Source: Linum tenue (lineage: Eukaryota; Streptophyta; Magnoliopsida; Malpighiales; Linaceae). Taken from it: DNA of 64,000 bases. Below the pieces are notes generated by a model, which saw only the letters and a list, made by a program, of their open reading frames with translations, made no database searches and had not been told where the DNA came from. Shown one piece after another: positions 53,023 to 64,000 of the stretch. The stretch is from assembly GCA_946122785.1 (NCBI GenBank), contig CAMGYJ010000011.1, forward strand, positions 9,424,001-9,488,000. The letters run 5' to 3'. Numbering within the stretch: the first letter of the stretch is position 1; each line of letters starts with the position of its first letter. The position numbers were made by a program, and so were the translations under genes.

Positions 53023-56000
53023 TCATTGATCTCCATACCCTTCGACAATAACCAAAGTGCCAAAGGTATACATCCACTGCCAAGTCCATGTATTAAACCA
53101 AACAAGCCAACCATACACCATATGGCCATGGTTGTTCAAAGGAGATGATTCTTCACAAGATGACTTTGAATCACCCCCTACACCATTTTTCCCCTTCTGA
53201 CCCTTACCATCAATTTGGACTTGGGCATTCTTGCCCTGGTCAGACACTATCACTTTGGAACCCGTGGTCATAGAGTTGTCCACCTCAATACTAGCATGAC
53301 CATCCTCATTTTGTTGTGTTGGTCTCACTATCTCACCAGGTACTACTGGATATTGCCCCTTTCGTGCTTTGGCATTCTTACGTAGGAATCTCCTCCTTTG
53401 AGTCTTTGTCATCCCCCCCAATAGCTACTGGTTGACTATGCATATCATAAGTATGCCCCCCTCCTTGTGGCACATTGGGCATCTTAGAAGTCCTTCTCAT
53501 AGGAAGAGGGTCATGTGCCACCCATTGCCTTCTTTGCCCCCATGTAAGTTGAATGACCCCCTCTACTTGTCTTTGATAGGATGGGTATCTCGGCCTATGG
53601 GGTGGACCAATTCTTTGTTGGACTGGTCGATTCGGTCTCACCTCATCAAGTCTAGAAATCCTTTTGCATTGGGCACATAGCTTCTCCACCTCACTTGACA
53701 CCTTCGAAGCGGCCGAGTTGGCCTGCATACCCTTCGATGACTCTCCCTGCTCGAACACTGTGGTGAGGGTCCCTTGTTGCGGTGTTGTATCCAACACCAG
53801 CTTGAAACGGGGGAGATCAATTTTTGAGAAGTCTGGGTTAACCATGTTGACACCAAGCAAGTTCAGAAATGAGTTGGTATCCACCAGCATGGCATCTTTC
53901 TTTGGCTCGGGGAGCTTGATGCGACCCTTCTCAATTGCATCCTGCAATATATTGCAAAAAACCACAAATGAGTTCGTGGAGTGTAGCATGTTGTTATGCC
54001 ACTTACAATATGTTTTCCCTCTTAACTTCTTAGGGGGTGGGATGTTATGCCCCTCTGTCAACTTGATTTGACCATCTTTGTAGAGTTGGTCAAATATCAA
54101 GTCGGCTTTAGAAATATCAAATGAATACTTCCATGGCTGGATGAGGGCATAATTTGGTCTACCCCCTTGTGGTTCATTGTCCATATTAGCCAAAGGAGCA
54201 CATACATATGGCTTTCCCAGAGTTAACTTAGCCAGGTCTACCTCCACCTCATTGGCCTCTTGGCCAATATGGTTGACAGGGTAGCCGATGTTGGGGAAGT
54301 ATTGCCCCCTTGAGGCACTCCTCCTATTCTCCTCTTCTTGAAGAAGAGATTCATATCTCACCGCACAAGACATGAGTTGGAACAAGTCAGAGAATTCTCT
54401 ATCTTGGAATTTCTTCCTTAACTCAAAACTCAACCCCCCTTGTGATAACTTGACAAACTCTCTCTCTCTCTCTCTCTCTCTTTGTCAAGTTGACAAAACA
54501 ACGGTTACGAGCATTCTGGAAGTTTGTCAAGAAGTGCTCCACCGACTCCCATGGCTCTTGGCGCATGCGCGCCAAATCAGCCATGGAAACCTCACGCTCA
54601 GATCTATAAAACTGAGCATGGAAGATTTGCTCCATCTGCTGCCATGTTTGGATGGAGTTGGATGACAAGTTGACATACCAAGCAAAAGCAGGTCCTGTCA
54701 ATGAGTTTCCAAATACTCTTAACTTAATAAAATCTCCTACATCTCCACACTGGACAGTAAAACATCCAATGTGCTCCACAGTAGACTGGTCCCCTGTCCT
54801 AGTGAATATGGCAAACTCAGGGACTCTTAACCCCCTTGGGAATGGGCAGAGTCTATCCACCCACTCAGGGTATGGTTTTCGATAAATAGGTGGCATGGTG
54901 GGTCTCACTCCCATGTCAAATTGCTCGGCAAGAAGTTGAGCCACCTGGTCCCTTACACTCTGTTTCCGAAGGAAGGGAGGGAAATGGAGGGAAAGGAAAA
55001 TTTGGAGGTGAAGGAAAGGGAGGTGAGAGAAAATTTGGAGGTGAAGGAAAAATGTTGTTTTATGGAGGAAAGTGGAAGAGAAAAAATACATTGGGAAGTG
55101 TGATAGTTAAGTTATTTTATTGATTATGTAATGATAAATAATTTAATTATGTGTTGATATAATTGTCATTACTTATTAATAGCGGATCAAATTTATCATT
55201 TCTTGCTAATTTGGTCCGCTAAATTTATTCTTATTCATTTTAACTCGATTTAAACATTTTCCTATAAAACATGGATTACCTCTGGTATACAAGACAATGT
55301 TTGTGAAACTATACCAGAAGTTAAATAGGAGAATTTAGTGGCATCCTGGTAGAAAACTTTGTACTAAAAGTCTAACACTGTGGTTCAACCATGTTGTACC
55401 GCTAAAATCGGCTATCGTTCAGGGTCCGGTATCCTGTATTTCCAATCAGATCGACCGATATGGTAGGGTATCTTAAACCAATATAATGACATACATTCTA
55501 TAAAAACTTCATAATCTAATGTCATTTTTACTATAAACTTAACACACTTTTATGTACCTAGTAACTTTTTTACGTATAATGTAAAATAATATTATATGTA
55601 TGCTTATGAATAGACATAAAATATGTTTAACAACAACTACTAATTATAATTATCTTTGCCTATAATTACTAATTATAATTATCTTTCTTAAAATATGTTT
55701 ATCAATAACAGATAAGTTTTATTATAGAAAATAAAACAAACTAGCATTTTATAGGCAATATTACTTACTAGTTCCATTAATAATTATTTATTATCGTGAA
55801 TTAAGTAATGACGCAAGATAAATAATCATTTTATGGTAATATCACTTACTATCATTTTTTCGTGACTAATATATGCAACCTAGACCTAGTTAAGAATATC
55901 AAGAAAGGAAACCAAATTATTGGAGAGAAAAATAGGATTATAAAGTGGACAAAATATCACCACCGTAGAGAGAAAGTAAGCAAAATTAGAAAGAAAAGGA

Positions 56001-57091
56001 ATAAAAAGAGAAAAAGAAGGAAAAGTAAGACTTTTCGTCCAAATCGGAGGGGCTAGTAGAATAGTAAAATTTCCGTGGCTTTTCCCTCCCCTCCGTACTG
56101 TAGAAACTTTCGGAAACAGGGGAAACCTTCTCGGGAACGTAATTTTCCTTCCAGTTTATCCCTCCCCTTCCTTTTCTCTCCTAAAAAAACACAGGGTTAG
56201 AGTGTTGGGATCATGCCCCCCTGGTTTCCCACCTTGGGGTAGGAAACCCATAGGGTCCATGTGCCCATTGAAATGGGGTGGCATGTGTGTTGGGTATGCT
56301 ATGGGAGGAACTTGATCTCCCCCACCTAAGCCTACTCCCCCTCCCATGTGAGCAGGCACCGTATAGGGCCTTGCCACTGGTATGGGTATGGGTGGCGGTT
56401 CCACTGGAGCAAAATGTGTAACTCCCAAATTCTCACTACGTGGGGGAATTTCTCCAACTCCCACATTGGGTATCCCTTCCACTTGAGTAGTGGCAGGAAT
56501 CTCGCCGCGATTCATGCGGTAAGGATTTGGTTCGTTTGTCATAGTCGGAAAGAGGTTATCTTGTCGTGGCTGACCATTCCCGCCACCGACGGGAGATGAA
56601 CTAGAATTTACAGAATTGTTAATGAGGTTTGGATTCCCGCCATCTAATGGCAGAGCTCTAGATTGGATTATTGGTGTGGCTAAAAATCTTCTAAACTCAT
56701 CAAAATCAATTTTGTTCTTATTAACCACTTCAAATAATTGACTTAGACGTCTATCAACTCTAGAATTAAGACAGTCCATTTGAGAATTTACCTGATGAGA
56801 AGCAGCTCTAGCCTCCTCCATCATGCGGCAGTTCTCCACCATCATTTGGCGGTTCTCCTCTGTGGCTTGACGGTTCTCTGCCACCAGTTTGCAGTTCTCC
56901 TCCATCATTTGACGATGGACCCCCACTGCTTCACCAATATCTCCACTAGGCGTCGACGTTGGTAGGATCTCCACCCCACCATTGTTTCCAGCCACCGCCT
57001 CTGACACTTGGCCATGTTCAATGTTGGCAACCTACTCCTCCACAAAACCCAACGGAGCGTCACCTTCTCAATTCCTCCGTCTCGGAGCCAT
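53023..57091 (-). pseudogene. T1 gag, broken and interrupted
   Basis: Minus strand. The probable ATG is at 57091-57089, followed by two stops before the clean frame from 57007. The N-terminal part (57007-56197) has heptad-like repeats ('MMEENCKLVAENRQATEENRQM') and a Pro/Gly-rich end. After a TIR insert (54956-56196) gag resumes with 'VRDQVAQLLAEQFDMGVRP', 'YPEWVDRLCPFPRG', 'STVEHIGCFTVQCG' and 'TWQQMEQIFHAQFYRSE', the Tat gag core. A CT microsatellite (about 54459-54481) causes a frame change. 53378-54433 holds the knuckle-like 'TYCKWHNNMLHSTNSFVVF' and 'DAIEKGRIKLPEP'. 53023-53421 is a basic-acidic tail ('MTKTQRRRFLRKNAKARK'). Confidence 0.85.
54956..56196. mobile_element. PIF/Harbinger-like TIR element in T1 gag
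   Basis: A 1241-bp AT-rich insert flanked by TTA (54953-54955, 56197-56199). Ends read inward are CACTCTGTTTCC and CCCTGTGTTTTT. Beyond them both sides continue with similar purine-rich words ('gaaggaagggagggaaa', 'ggaaggggagggataaa', 'ggaaggaaaatt'). A three-base TTA duplication and a YTGTTT-type end fit the PIF/Harbinger group. No transposase. Confidence 0.6.
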
Positions 57092-57106
57092 TAAATGGAA
57101 CACACG

Positions 57107-57126
57107 AGTCCCACCAGGTGTGCCGA
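57107..57126 (-). promoter_or_regulatory. T1 probable primer binding site
   Basis: Minus strand CGGCACACCTGGTGGGAC, two or three bases after the LTR end. Closely similar sites of the form TGGCRC(A/G)CC..GGTGGGAC follow the 5' LTR in other plant Tat-type elements. The tRNA is not identified here. Confidence 0.55.
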
Positions 57127-57430
57127 TTTGTTTTCTCGACGAGAAAAACTAGATGAACAGAATTGGATTTTGCACCTTTGACTTCCAAACTAACGATCCA
57201 ACAACACAGTTCACACCTCTTTGAACAAAGTTCAAACAAGGGTGTTCAATGTTTTGATGAACTACGAGGCAAATCTACATGAAATTAGCCTACTCCTATG
57301 GAGGTTCAGTGAGAGCTCCAAAAACTACGACTATGGCTAAAATCCGTAGAGGAAAAGAGAAAAAGATAACACTTGACAAGTGGTGTCGAGTTTTGATTTT
57401 TGCGAACCCTTTCTCTTTCATCTTCACCTC

Positions 57431-57440
57431 CTATTTATAG
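57431..57440 (-). promoter_or_regulatory. T1 LTR TATA box
   Basis: CTATAAATAG on the minus strand, about 340 bases upstream of the gag ATG, in the right place and orientation to drive T1 transcription. Confidence 0.65.
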
Positions 57441-57867
57441 CCACCAGAAGTAACTGCCCCAAGAAACTGCTCTGCTGACGTGGAGTGACGGTTACCCACT
57501 CAACTGCTATCACGGTTACCCTGATGGTGGATGTGGGATCCTCTTCAGTCTTGACTTCCTCCTCTTGAGACTTCAACCTCTTCTCTTGGCATCTCCTTCG
57601 TAGTTTTGCTTATCCACAGAGTAAAAATGGCTAAGCCATAAAGAAATACCACTTACCACATATGGGTGGGTATTTGAATAACATAAGTTAAAAATGGCAA
57701 AAAGTACTTCACCATTAGTAGAGTAAAGAGACCATATGCTCACATGACCCCCTTGCCTTGGCCATACCATGGGGGTGTACATTGGTGACCCCCTCACCAT
57801 ACCATTAGGCATCCTCCATTGGGGTCATATGGATCACCCCCGCCACTATATCATCCTCATGGGAGTC

Positions 57868-59219
57868 TGACTCACTTCTACTGTCACCCTAGGAATTGGC
57901 CAAGTGCAACCACTTCCTAAAGCGTAGTATAGCGGGTTTAGGTTTAATTATCAACCCGGGTCCTAGATTTGATGACTACTCAATGAATTCTTGTTATCTA
58001 GCAATGAAACTTTAATGCAAGTCTAAACTAACAAAGCAAGTAAACAGTTGTATTCAGGTTAAGAGAGGTCACCCGGATATGGTTCCCCCTAGACTGCAGT
58101 TAAGCCGGATTGTAATTACCAAGTTTAGTTTCTATGATAGTTATACTGCGGAAGGTTCTTAAACAGCCTGAAGTCTCGACTAAAGGTCTTCAGACCCTCT
58201 CAATCTGAATCTCTAGCGGGCGACTAACCTCCACCGGAGTAAACAGATTGAGGCCTTAACAAACAAAACCTCCACTACCGGAGTGAATCCGGTACAGAAT
58301 AGTGAGTTGGCTCCTCGACTAAAGTCACCAACTCCCTACCTTCAATCAAGGATGCTCTATCAACCTAGGAGATATTCTCATTCTAGGTCAAAGCAGAAAC
58401 AACAGGAATTTGATCAGGATTCAAGTCATTCAATCATTCAAACCTCAATCGAATATAATCAAGTCATAGAATCAGTACTTGGGTTCATACAATCAAAGCC
58501 TAACATACAAATCTACGGTTCTCCATACCCAGATGAATGGGAGAACTACTCCATGGAGAAAGAAGCAAAAGAAGAATCAGACGCGGAACTCATACTGTGA
58601 AGGATGGATTCCTGCTCCTGGACGTTGATCGGCACTTCTCCAAGCTCAAACTGGCCTCCAATGGTGTTGAAGATCAATCTAGGGCACTTGGAAACTCTTG
58701 CTCGTCACTTTCTCTCTCTAGGAATCGTTTTGTCTCTCTAAAACTCGAATCCCCTTCTCTTTGGCTGAAAATCTGCTTAAAAGGGCATCAGTGGCCAAAG
58801 CACGGTCGAGGGCACGGCCGTGTAATGCCTCAGCCCGCCCGTGCTTTGGCAAGGGTTAATTACACGGCCAGTGCATTGGTGCAAACACGGCCGTGCTTTG
58901 GAGAGGACACGGCCGTGCTTTGGGTGAACACGGCCGTGCTTTCAGCCCGTGTTTTGCCAATGTTTACCAAACTCGAATTTGCTCTCTGCAGTAAAAGCAC
59001 GGCCGTGTTCTGTTTTAGGTGTGCCCGTGTTTTGGCTCCAGCTCGACGAAATGACTTCCGAATGCCCCGAAACTCGTGCTTAGCCTTCCCTTTGACGCCT
59101 GGGACCTGAAATATGACAAAATAGCACAACCCGGCGTAAAATAGGCCAAAAATACACGACTATGCCCCTAAAACGGATAAGAACTAAGGACGCAAATATG
59201 TGCAATTACATCGTTATCA
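57868..59219 (-). repeat. A-family solo LTR
   Basis: 1352 bp, minus strand TGATAACGATGTAATTGC..AGTGAGTCA, flanked by a perfect GAGTC duplication (57863-57867, 59220-59224). No interior remains: a product of LTR-LTR recombination. It has three or four CACGGCCGTG units. Confidence 0.95.
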
Positions 59220-59399
59220 GAGTCGGCGTTGGTGACCCCCCACCCCCTGATCATACCTTGGAGGTGGTACGTTGGTGGTCCCTCTCACCATACCATTGGG
59301 GGTATCCCCCATGGGGTCATATTGATCACTCCACCACTATATCATCCTCATGGGAGCTGGCGTTGGTGACCCCTCACCCCCTGATCATACCATGGGGGT

Positions 59400-59815
59400 G
59401 CTCCTTCCACCCTCATCATCTTCCATGTCATGGGGGTGGCGGTATGATGTCCACCCCCTTGCCACGTCCTGGGGGTGGTGGTATGATGGCCACCCCCCTT
59501 GCCACGTCCTAGGGGTGGTATGATGGTGGCCACCCCCCTTGGTACCTCATGGGGGTGGCTACCATACTCCTTGCCTTAGCCAAATTCGGCCATCACCCCC
59601 ATCATCACGTCCTCATGGGTGGTATGATGGTGGCTACCCCCCTTGGCATGTCCTAGGGGTGGCTCTCATACTCCTTGCCTTAGCCAAATTCGGCAATCAC
59701 CCCCATCACCATGTCATGGGGTGGCGTTATGATGTCCACCCCCTTGCCATGTCCTGGGGGTGGTGGTATGATGTCCACCCCCCCCCCCCTCTGCGTGTCA
59801 TGGGGGTGGCTCCCA
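59400..59815. repeat. Minisatellite of hairpin units in T1 LTR
   Basis: About seven copies of a roughly 40-bp unit containing CCACCCCC, then CTTGCCATGTCCT, then GGGGGTGG, and a TATGATG spacer. Each unit is its own inverted repeat. Diverged copies continue to the left (59225-59400) and beyond the solo LTR (57720-57860). Confidence 0.8.
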
Positions 59816-59972
59816 TACTTAGTCAAATTTGGATATGCATGGCGCGCGTGGTGGCACTGAGTAATGGGCCCAAAAACCCAATCCTCACGGCCCACTCAAC
59901 TAATTTAAACTGATATGATTAAGTTGGCCTTATAAAGCCATTTAATTCCTTGTTTTTAACCGATGTGGTACA

Positions 59973-61278
59973 AGGTTAATTTTTATGGCTAAACAATATT
60001 ATAACAAGACAAAGACGTACATACATCCATACAATATTTTAAGACAGCGACAGAACACCATAGGTGACTCTTCAAGTGATCAGAATAGTTGGGCTTTCTG
60101 TTGTAATCTCCTCGGGTCTCCTAGCGTCGCTGCTGGGCTCGCTTGGGAGTTCCGACGAGGAGGAAACGTCCTTTCAATTTGATAATTATAATAATTTTAT
60201 TTTATTTATTTATTTTTGGTAAAAATGAGTTGGACATTAAAATAGATTAAATTTTATTTTATTTTATTTATTATTTCTTAATTGCCACGCCACTAAGTTA
60301 ACGGTCAACTTTGAGTGTTGACTCCCACATCAGTTAATGTTAACGGAGTTGGACGAACAGTGACCAAAAGTGAATGGTTTCAGTAAACTTATACCACCAA
60401 TGGATTTAAATATTTCGAGTGACCAAACTTGAACATTTTTTGTAATCTCAGTGACCAACCATGCAATTAACCCTATTTTATTTTAATTATTTTATTCAAT
60501 AAAACTTGAATTTAAAATTCGGTGTCAGATGGCACGTCACTGCTAACTGGATTTATATTAAATACTAACGGTCAAGACAAGTAAACATTAACGGAAAAAT
60601 AGTTCAGGACATAAATGTCATATTGAATAGTTCGGGACACAAATGACACTTTCTTGATAATTTGGGTTTCTTAGTGGTATTAGCGCTTAATTATACTCTA
60701 AGCGACTGATGAATGTGAAAAGGACGAGGAAAGCTTATATATATGATGGTTGTTCCTGGTGCTTTTGTTATCTGAATTTCACTCTTTTTTCTTTCCTTAA
60801 TATGGCTGTAATTTTTTTTTTTACGGATTTGGTGTCGGCACATAACTCAATATGAAGCTGAACGATAGTCGTAGCCTCTTCTCTATTGTGTTATAACTAA
60901 GGTATGTGTCTATAAAAGTTTGTCCTATATCCGGCCCAAAACCAGTCAGTTCATGACCACATTGCCAACTTAGCAGCCACTACACTATCCGTGTAACTGC
61001 CAATTATTGGATTTGGATTATTATTAAGTTTCTTTGGATAATAAGATGATAAGTTCTTACCTTTAGGGATTGCAAAATTGCAAAAAAATTATTGTCCAAT
61101 ATGAATTTAAGAATTGCCCTCACCGTTATTAGCAATACCATAATGAATTAATGGCTAAGCTATCTCTGGCCAGAATATAAGCTAGTTTGATTGTAATAGG
61201 GTGTTATCTTCTGCTTATTCAGCCTCCCTTATATAAAAAAAAAGTTGATCCTTCAGGTATGTCCAAGGGTCAAGTCCT
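59973..61278. other. Noncoding flank right of T1
   Basis: No gene. AT-rich, with TTTA repeats (about 60195-60280). Phrases such as 'agtgaccaaaagtgaatgg', 'gagtgaccaaacttgaaca' and 'gcaattaaccctatttta' (60300-60680) recur in variant form within the stretch and look like a decayed noncoding repeat. I cannot classify it. Confidence 0.5.
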
Positions 61279-61308
61279 TTTTTTTTTTATTTTATCAAAA
61301 CCTGTATT

Positions 61309-61860
61309 TCAGCTTTTATTAAGAAGGAAACAATGATACATCATCAGAAATAAGCTGATCAACAGATCTAGTGGTGTCCCATCAAACCAAACATTCACAA
61401 TATCCCATCTAGCCCTCGTATGTGCCATAATATGTGCCGCCTCATTATCCTTCCTACTTATGTATTGTACTCGTCCACCTTCAGTCTCCGCCACTAGCTT
61501 CTTAATGTTCCTGATCACAATTCCCACCTTCGTTTGGATCTCGTCCGCCACGTGTTATTAATTCGCGACTGTTAGACAATCGATCTCCACAATGGGTAAA
61601 GCTAGCTGATGTTGTCGAGCCAATTGGAGCTTAAATTCAACCGCCAAAGCCACTCATATAGTTGGGTATTGTATGCCTCTAAATTTCTCCACCGCAACAA
61701 GAATAAACTTGCCACTATGATCACGCACCACTACTCCCATCCCCAGGCCTTCAACATTCAACCTCGCATATGTGTTCACTTTGATTCGCGCGGACTCCGA
61801 CCGCCTCCAAAATTGTCGGACAGGTTGAACCTCTATAATGTCCTTGGGCTGCTGCTGCTG
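61309..61860 (-). pseudogene. LINE RNase H domain, inactive
   Basis: Minus strand: 'IKVNTYARLNVEGLGMGVVVRDHSGKFIL' (near 61700-61800, written here only as a match to the VNTDA..VVRD..G pattern) and later 'VQYISRKDNEAAHIMAH', which matches the end of the RVT_3-type RNase H. The first catalytic Asp of VNTD is Tyr, and stops interrupt the middle, so the domain is dead. Confidence 0.75.
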
Positions 61861-62299
61861 CTGCTACTGGCGCTACTCCTCCAAGTAGGTAATCGCCCTC
61901 AGAACAATATCAACTTCAACCATCCTCTTCCCATTGAACAAGTGTGCATATGGTTCCCTCCACAGAGACCACATAAGGACAATCCAATCTTCAAGTTCAT
62001 TATCGGGCACTAAATCTATCACCTTCCGCACCCAGTTCATGCAATCTAGATTACCTCTTAGCTCGAAACAATGAGCTATCGCCGACGACCGCCAAAGACT
62101 ACTAGCCCATGAGCACTCAAAAAAGCTATGAATCTGAGATTCTTGCTAATCACAAAGGGGCAAGCGCCACTCTGCCTCGAGTCTCATCGATGCACTTTCT
62201 CCCCAGTAACGAGGGCTTCTCTAGTTAACTTCCACATGAAAATTTTAACCTTCGGTGGGATTTTGAGCGACCATAGCTGCTTACATAAGGTCTGGTCGC

Positions 62300-62702
62300 T
62301 TAGTAAATACTCCACTTAATACACATATATGTACCCACACGTATTTAATCCGTTTAAAACTTCTGTATCTATATTATTGTCAAGTCGTTTCATTTTTCTC
62401 CGTTCATTTGATGGCTCCCGTATTAAACACATATAAAACCCATATAACACGTTTAGTATCCGTATTTAATGAATTACATTGTGAACTTTATTATTTATAT
62501 ATTTATTTTTAAAATAAATTTATTTTTAAAATATATTTATTTTTAAAATAAATTTATTTTTAAAATATATTTATTTTTAAAATATATTTATTTTATATAT
62601 TTATGGCTATTAACGCACTATTAAATGTAAGATTAGTTTAGAGACAAAGTAAAATACCCGTACGTATTTTATATGTAACTTTCCCGTACCGTATTTTACT
62701 AA
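62300..62702. mobile_element. Small TIR element in the LINE
   Basis: Ends TTAGTAAATAC and, inverted, TTAGTAAAATAC. The LINE reading frame is interrupted exactly here (between 'NVGH' and 'SDQTLCKQLW' on the minus strand). The interior is AT-rich with CCGTACGTATTTTA-like words near both ends. No clear target duplication, so the family is open. Confidence 0.5.
62497..62600. repeat. AT-rich tandem repeat
   Basis: Repeats of about 17 bases alternating TTTATTTTTAAAATAAA and TTTATTTTTAAAATATA, inside the TIR element. Confidence 0.85.
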
Positions 62703-64000
62703 CTATGACCGACGTTGCAGTCTTCCTGCTGTTCCTAGAAGTTTCTCAGCCAAGCCTTATATCCCTCCCTAGTTGTATACTGTCCGTCCATATCAAGCAA
62801 TCTGGTTCCTCCGAATGGCGTAATGGAATTTGTCTAGTACTGGCCGCAACCATATCTGTCGGGAAACAACTCTCCATAAGTGTCTCAACCCACTCCTCTT
62901 CGTCCTCTTTAATCAACTCCCTCGCCACCAAATACACAGGAAGCCCCATTGGGGCCGATTGAACTATAAATTTTGGTGTCGAGGTCACCCAACGATCTCC
63001 CCAAATGCGAACAGATGCTCCATTCCCAATTCTCCATCTCAAAGCAGCCACTAGGAAATCTTTGGCACTCATGAGACATCTCCACACATAACTTGGCCGG
63101 TAACCCCCTCGAGCCTCCAAGATCGATTTTTTTGTGATATTTGGCTTTCATGACCCGAGCTACCAGAGACGCATGACGTTGATGCAAGTGCCAAAGTTGT
63201 CGCGCGAGCAGCATTTGGTTAAATCCTCGCAAATCCAGGAAGCCCATGCAACCCAGCTCTTTCGTGCAAATCAAGGCCTCTCGCACCACCCATGGAGTTC
63301 TCATTTCCTCGCCCTTTTGTCTCCACCAGAAGCGGGTAATTAGATTGTGGATTTCATCGAGTATACCATCCGGGACTTTAAAGACCGACATAGTGTACGT
63401 TAATTGCGCCTCAGCTACGAACTTTATTAGAACTTCCCGTGCTGCAGCCGACAGTATTCTCTCTTTCCACCCTATTAGCTTCTTTCGCACGCAATCCTTC
63501 AAATAAAAAATAGCTCTTTCTTTAATTTGCCTACCTTCATCACAAGACCCAATTATTTATCATGTTTTTCCACAGCGTTCATTCCCAGCGTAGAGCTGAC
63601 AATTAAGTGTTGATGCGGCTTCACATTTTCTCCAAAAGTCACCAAGATTTCTCCAAGCTGATTAACTGGCCCGATTCCTTTTGGTAATCTTCAAGCACTC
63701 TTCTCAACTCTTGTCTCTTCTTTGTTTCTCTTGCAAAAAAATAGAGTCATCAGCGAAAAAAGGTGTGATATGAACGGAGTTCCCCTGCCGATCGATATCC
63801 CATGAATCTTCTTTTGACTGACAGCGAGACTTGTATAACTTGACAAACCCTCCGCCATCAATAGAAACAGGTACAGTGACAGATGATCCCCTTACGAAAG
63901 TCCCCTGCTTGGAGTAAAAACCGATGATTTATGTCCATTAACCAAGACTGCATATGTCACCGACTTGACATATAACATAATTAATTTGATCCAACCCGCT

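Larger units (their letters stand above)
2037..59972 (-). mobile_element. T1: outer Tat-lineage Ty3/gypsy retrotransposon, multiply interrupted
   Basis: Minus-strand order from right to left: LTR, primer site, gag, protease, RT, RNase H, a second (archaeal-type) RNase H, integrase, then an antisense PMD gene. The double RNase H and the antisense extra ORF are hallmarks of the Tat/Ogre branch. Removing the recognised insertions leaves roughly 13-14 kb, a usual size for that branch. The right edge (59972) is inferred from the plant-LTR start TGTACCACATCGG read on the minus strand. The left edge is not found: the 3' LTR is absent from the window or deleted. The 2037 start marks only the last recognisable part. 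All coding parts are decayed. Confidence 0.75.
57129..59972 (-). repeat. T1 5' LTR, interrupted by a solo LTR
   Basis: Minus strand: starts TGTACCACATCGGTTAAAAA at 59972 and ends ..AAAACA at 57129; about 1.49 kb once the solo LTR is removed. It carries a TATA box (57431-57440) and a hairpin minisatellite. The opposite LTR is not in the window, so the right edge rests on the typical TGT.CCACAT.GG start only. Confidence 0.6.
61279..64000 (-). mobile_element. Plant L1-type LINE, 5' part outside the window
   Basis: The minus-strand order is reverse transcriptase end, zinc-binding RT domain, then RNase H, followed by an A-run (T-run at about 61279-61288 on the plus strand). This is the order of plant L1-like LINEs that carry an RNase H tail. 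It runs off the right edge. Many stops and frame changes; interrupted by a TIR element at 62300-62702. Confidence 0.85.
62100..64000 (-). pseudogene. LINE reverse transcriptase C-terminal part and zinc-binding domain
   Basis: Minus strand. Near 63742-63765 one frame reads 'FFADDSIFLQ', the RT catalytic box in its FADD form. Further on, 'LIGWKERILSAAAREVLIKFV' and 'TYTMSVFKVPDGILDEI' (63300-63500) are standard for plant L1 elements. Then come 'LGCMGFLDLRGFNQMLLARQLW', 'ALRWRIGNGASVRIWGDRWV' (about 62990-63060) and, beyond a TIR insert, 'PPKVKIFMWKLTREALVTG' (about 62220-62265). Frame changes near 63000-63120, 63520 and 63700. Confidence 0.85.

Noticed and set aside
59539..59913. Open frame of 124 residues in the minisatellite
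   Set aside because: Arises from the 40-bp repeat, with no similarity to proteins and no conserved frame in neighbouring units.

Overview
The window is nuclear DNA of a flowering plant and is almost entirely transposable elements stacked inside one another. Plant origin is shown by Athila-lineage and Tat-lineage Ty3/gypsy retrotransposons, an antisense plant mobile domain (PMD) gene, a plant L1-type LINE with an RNase H tail, and a primer binding site matching plant tRNA-Asp. I see no intact host gene, no rRNA or tRNA gene, no CRISPR and nothing bacterial. The species cannot be named from the sequence. The density of nesting suggests pericentromeric or other heterochromatin.

Layout. The outermost layer is an old minus-strand Tat-like element, here called T1. 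Its 5' LTR is on the right (57129-59972). Going left come gag (57091-53023), protease (51949-51259, continued at 25509), RT and RNase H (25155-23524), an extra RNase H (23600-23433, 11181-11064, 9306-9039) and integrase (9042-7711). An antisense PMD gene (2037-6284) then lies between pol and the missing 3' LTR. T1 has been split by at least seven later insertions:
- A1, an Athila-type element, 11182-23432, target duplication CACCA.
- B1, a composite Athila-type element, 25510-51258, duplication ACTAC. B1 itself holds A2 (29745-36607, TAAGG) and C1 (39759-45270, minus strand, GACTT).
- A retroposon with a poly(A) tail and a 19-bp duplication, 9307-11044.
- A solo LTR of the A family, 57868-59219, GAGTC.
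- Two TIR elements, 5234-6092 and 54956-56196.
- A truncated B-type LTR, 51950 to about 52695.
Left of T1 is a remnant of Athila 3' noncoding DNA (440-1530) with a TIR-like insert. Right of T1 is about 1.3 kb of noncoding repeat and then a minus-strand LINE (61279-64000) with its own TIR insert.

How the parts work together. The A, B and C families share a tRNA-Asp primer site, an Athila gag-pol layout, a separate ATHILA-type ORF downstream of pol, and a long 3' noncoding region carrying several conserved folds. Only A1 and B1 keep integrase and reverse transcriptase, and both are broken. A2 and C1 are non-autonomous and would have depended on proteins supplied by relatives.

The least explained signals are these: (1) a two-stem RNA fold with an invariant 12-nt internal loop, seen seven times with compensatory changes; (2) what looks like an internal promoter and an intron in front of the downstream ATHILA ORF in both A1 and B1; (3) C1, a very young non-autonomous element with one unrecognised 378-residue ORF; (4) a B/C chimeric LTR in the middle of an LTR-interior-LTR-interior-LTR array. 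All calls come from reading the sequence; no database search was run.
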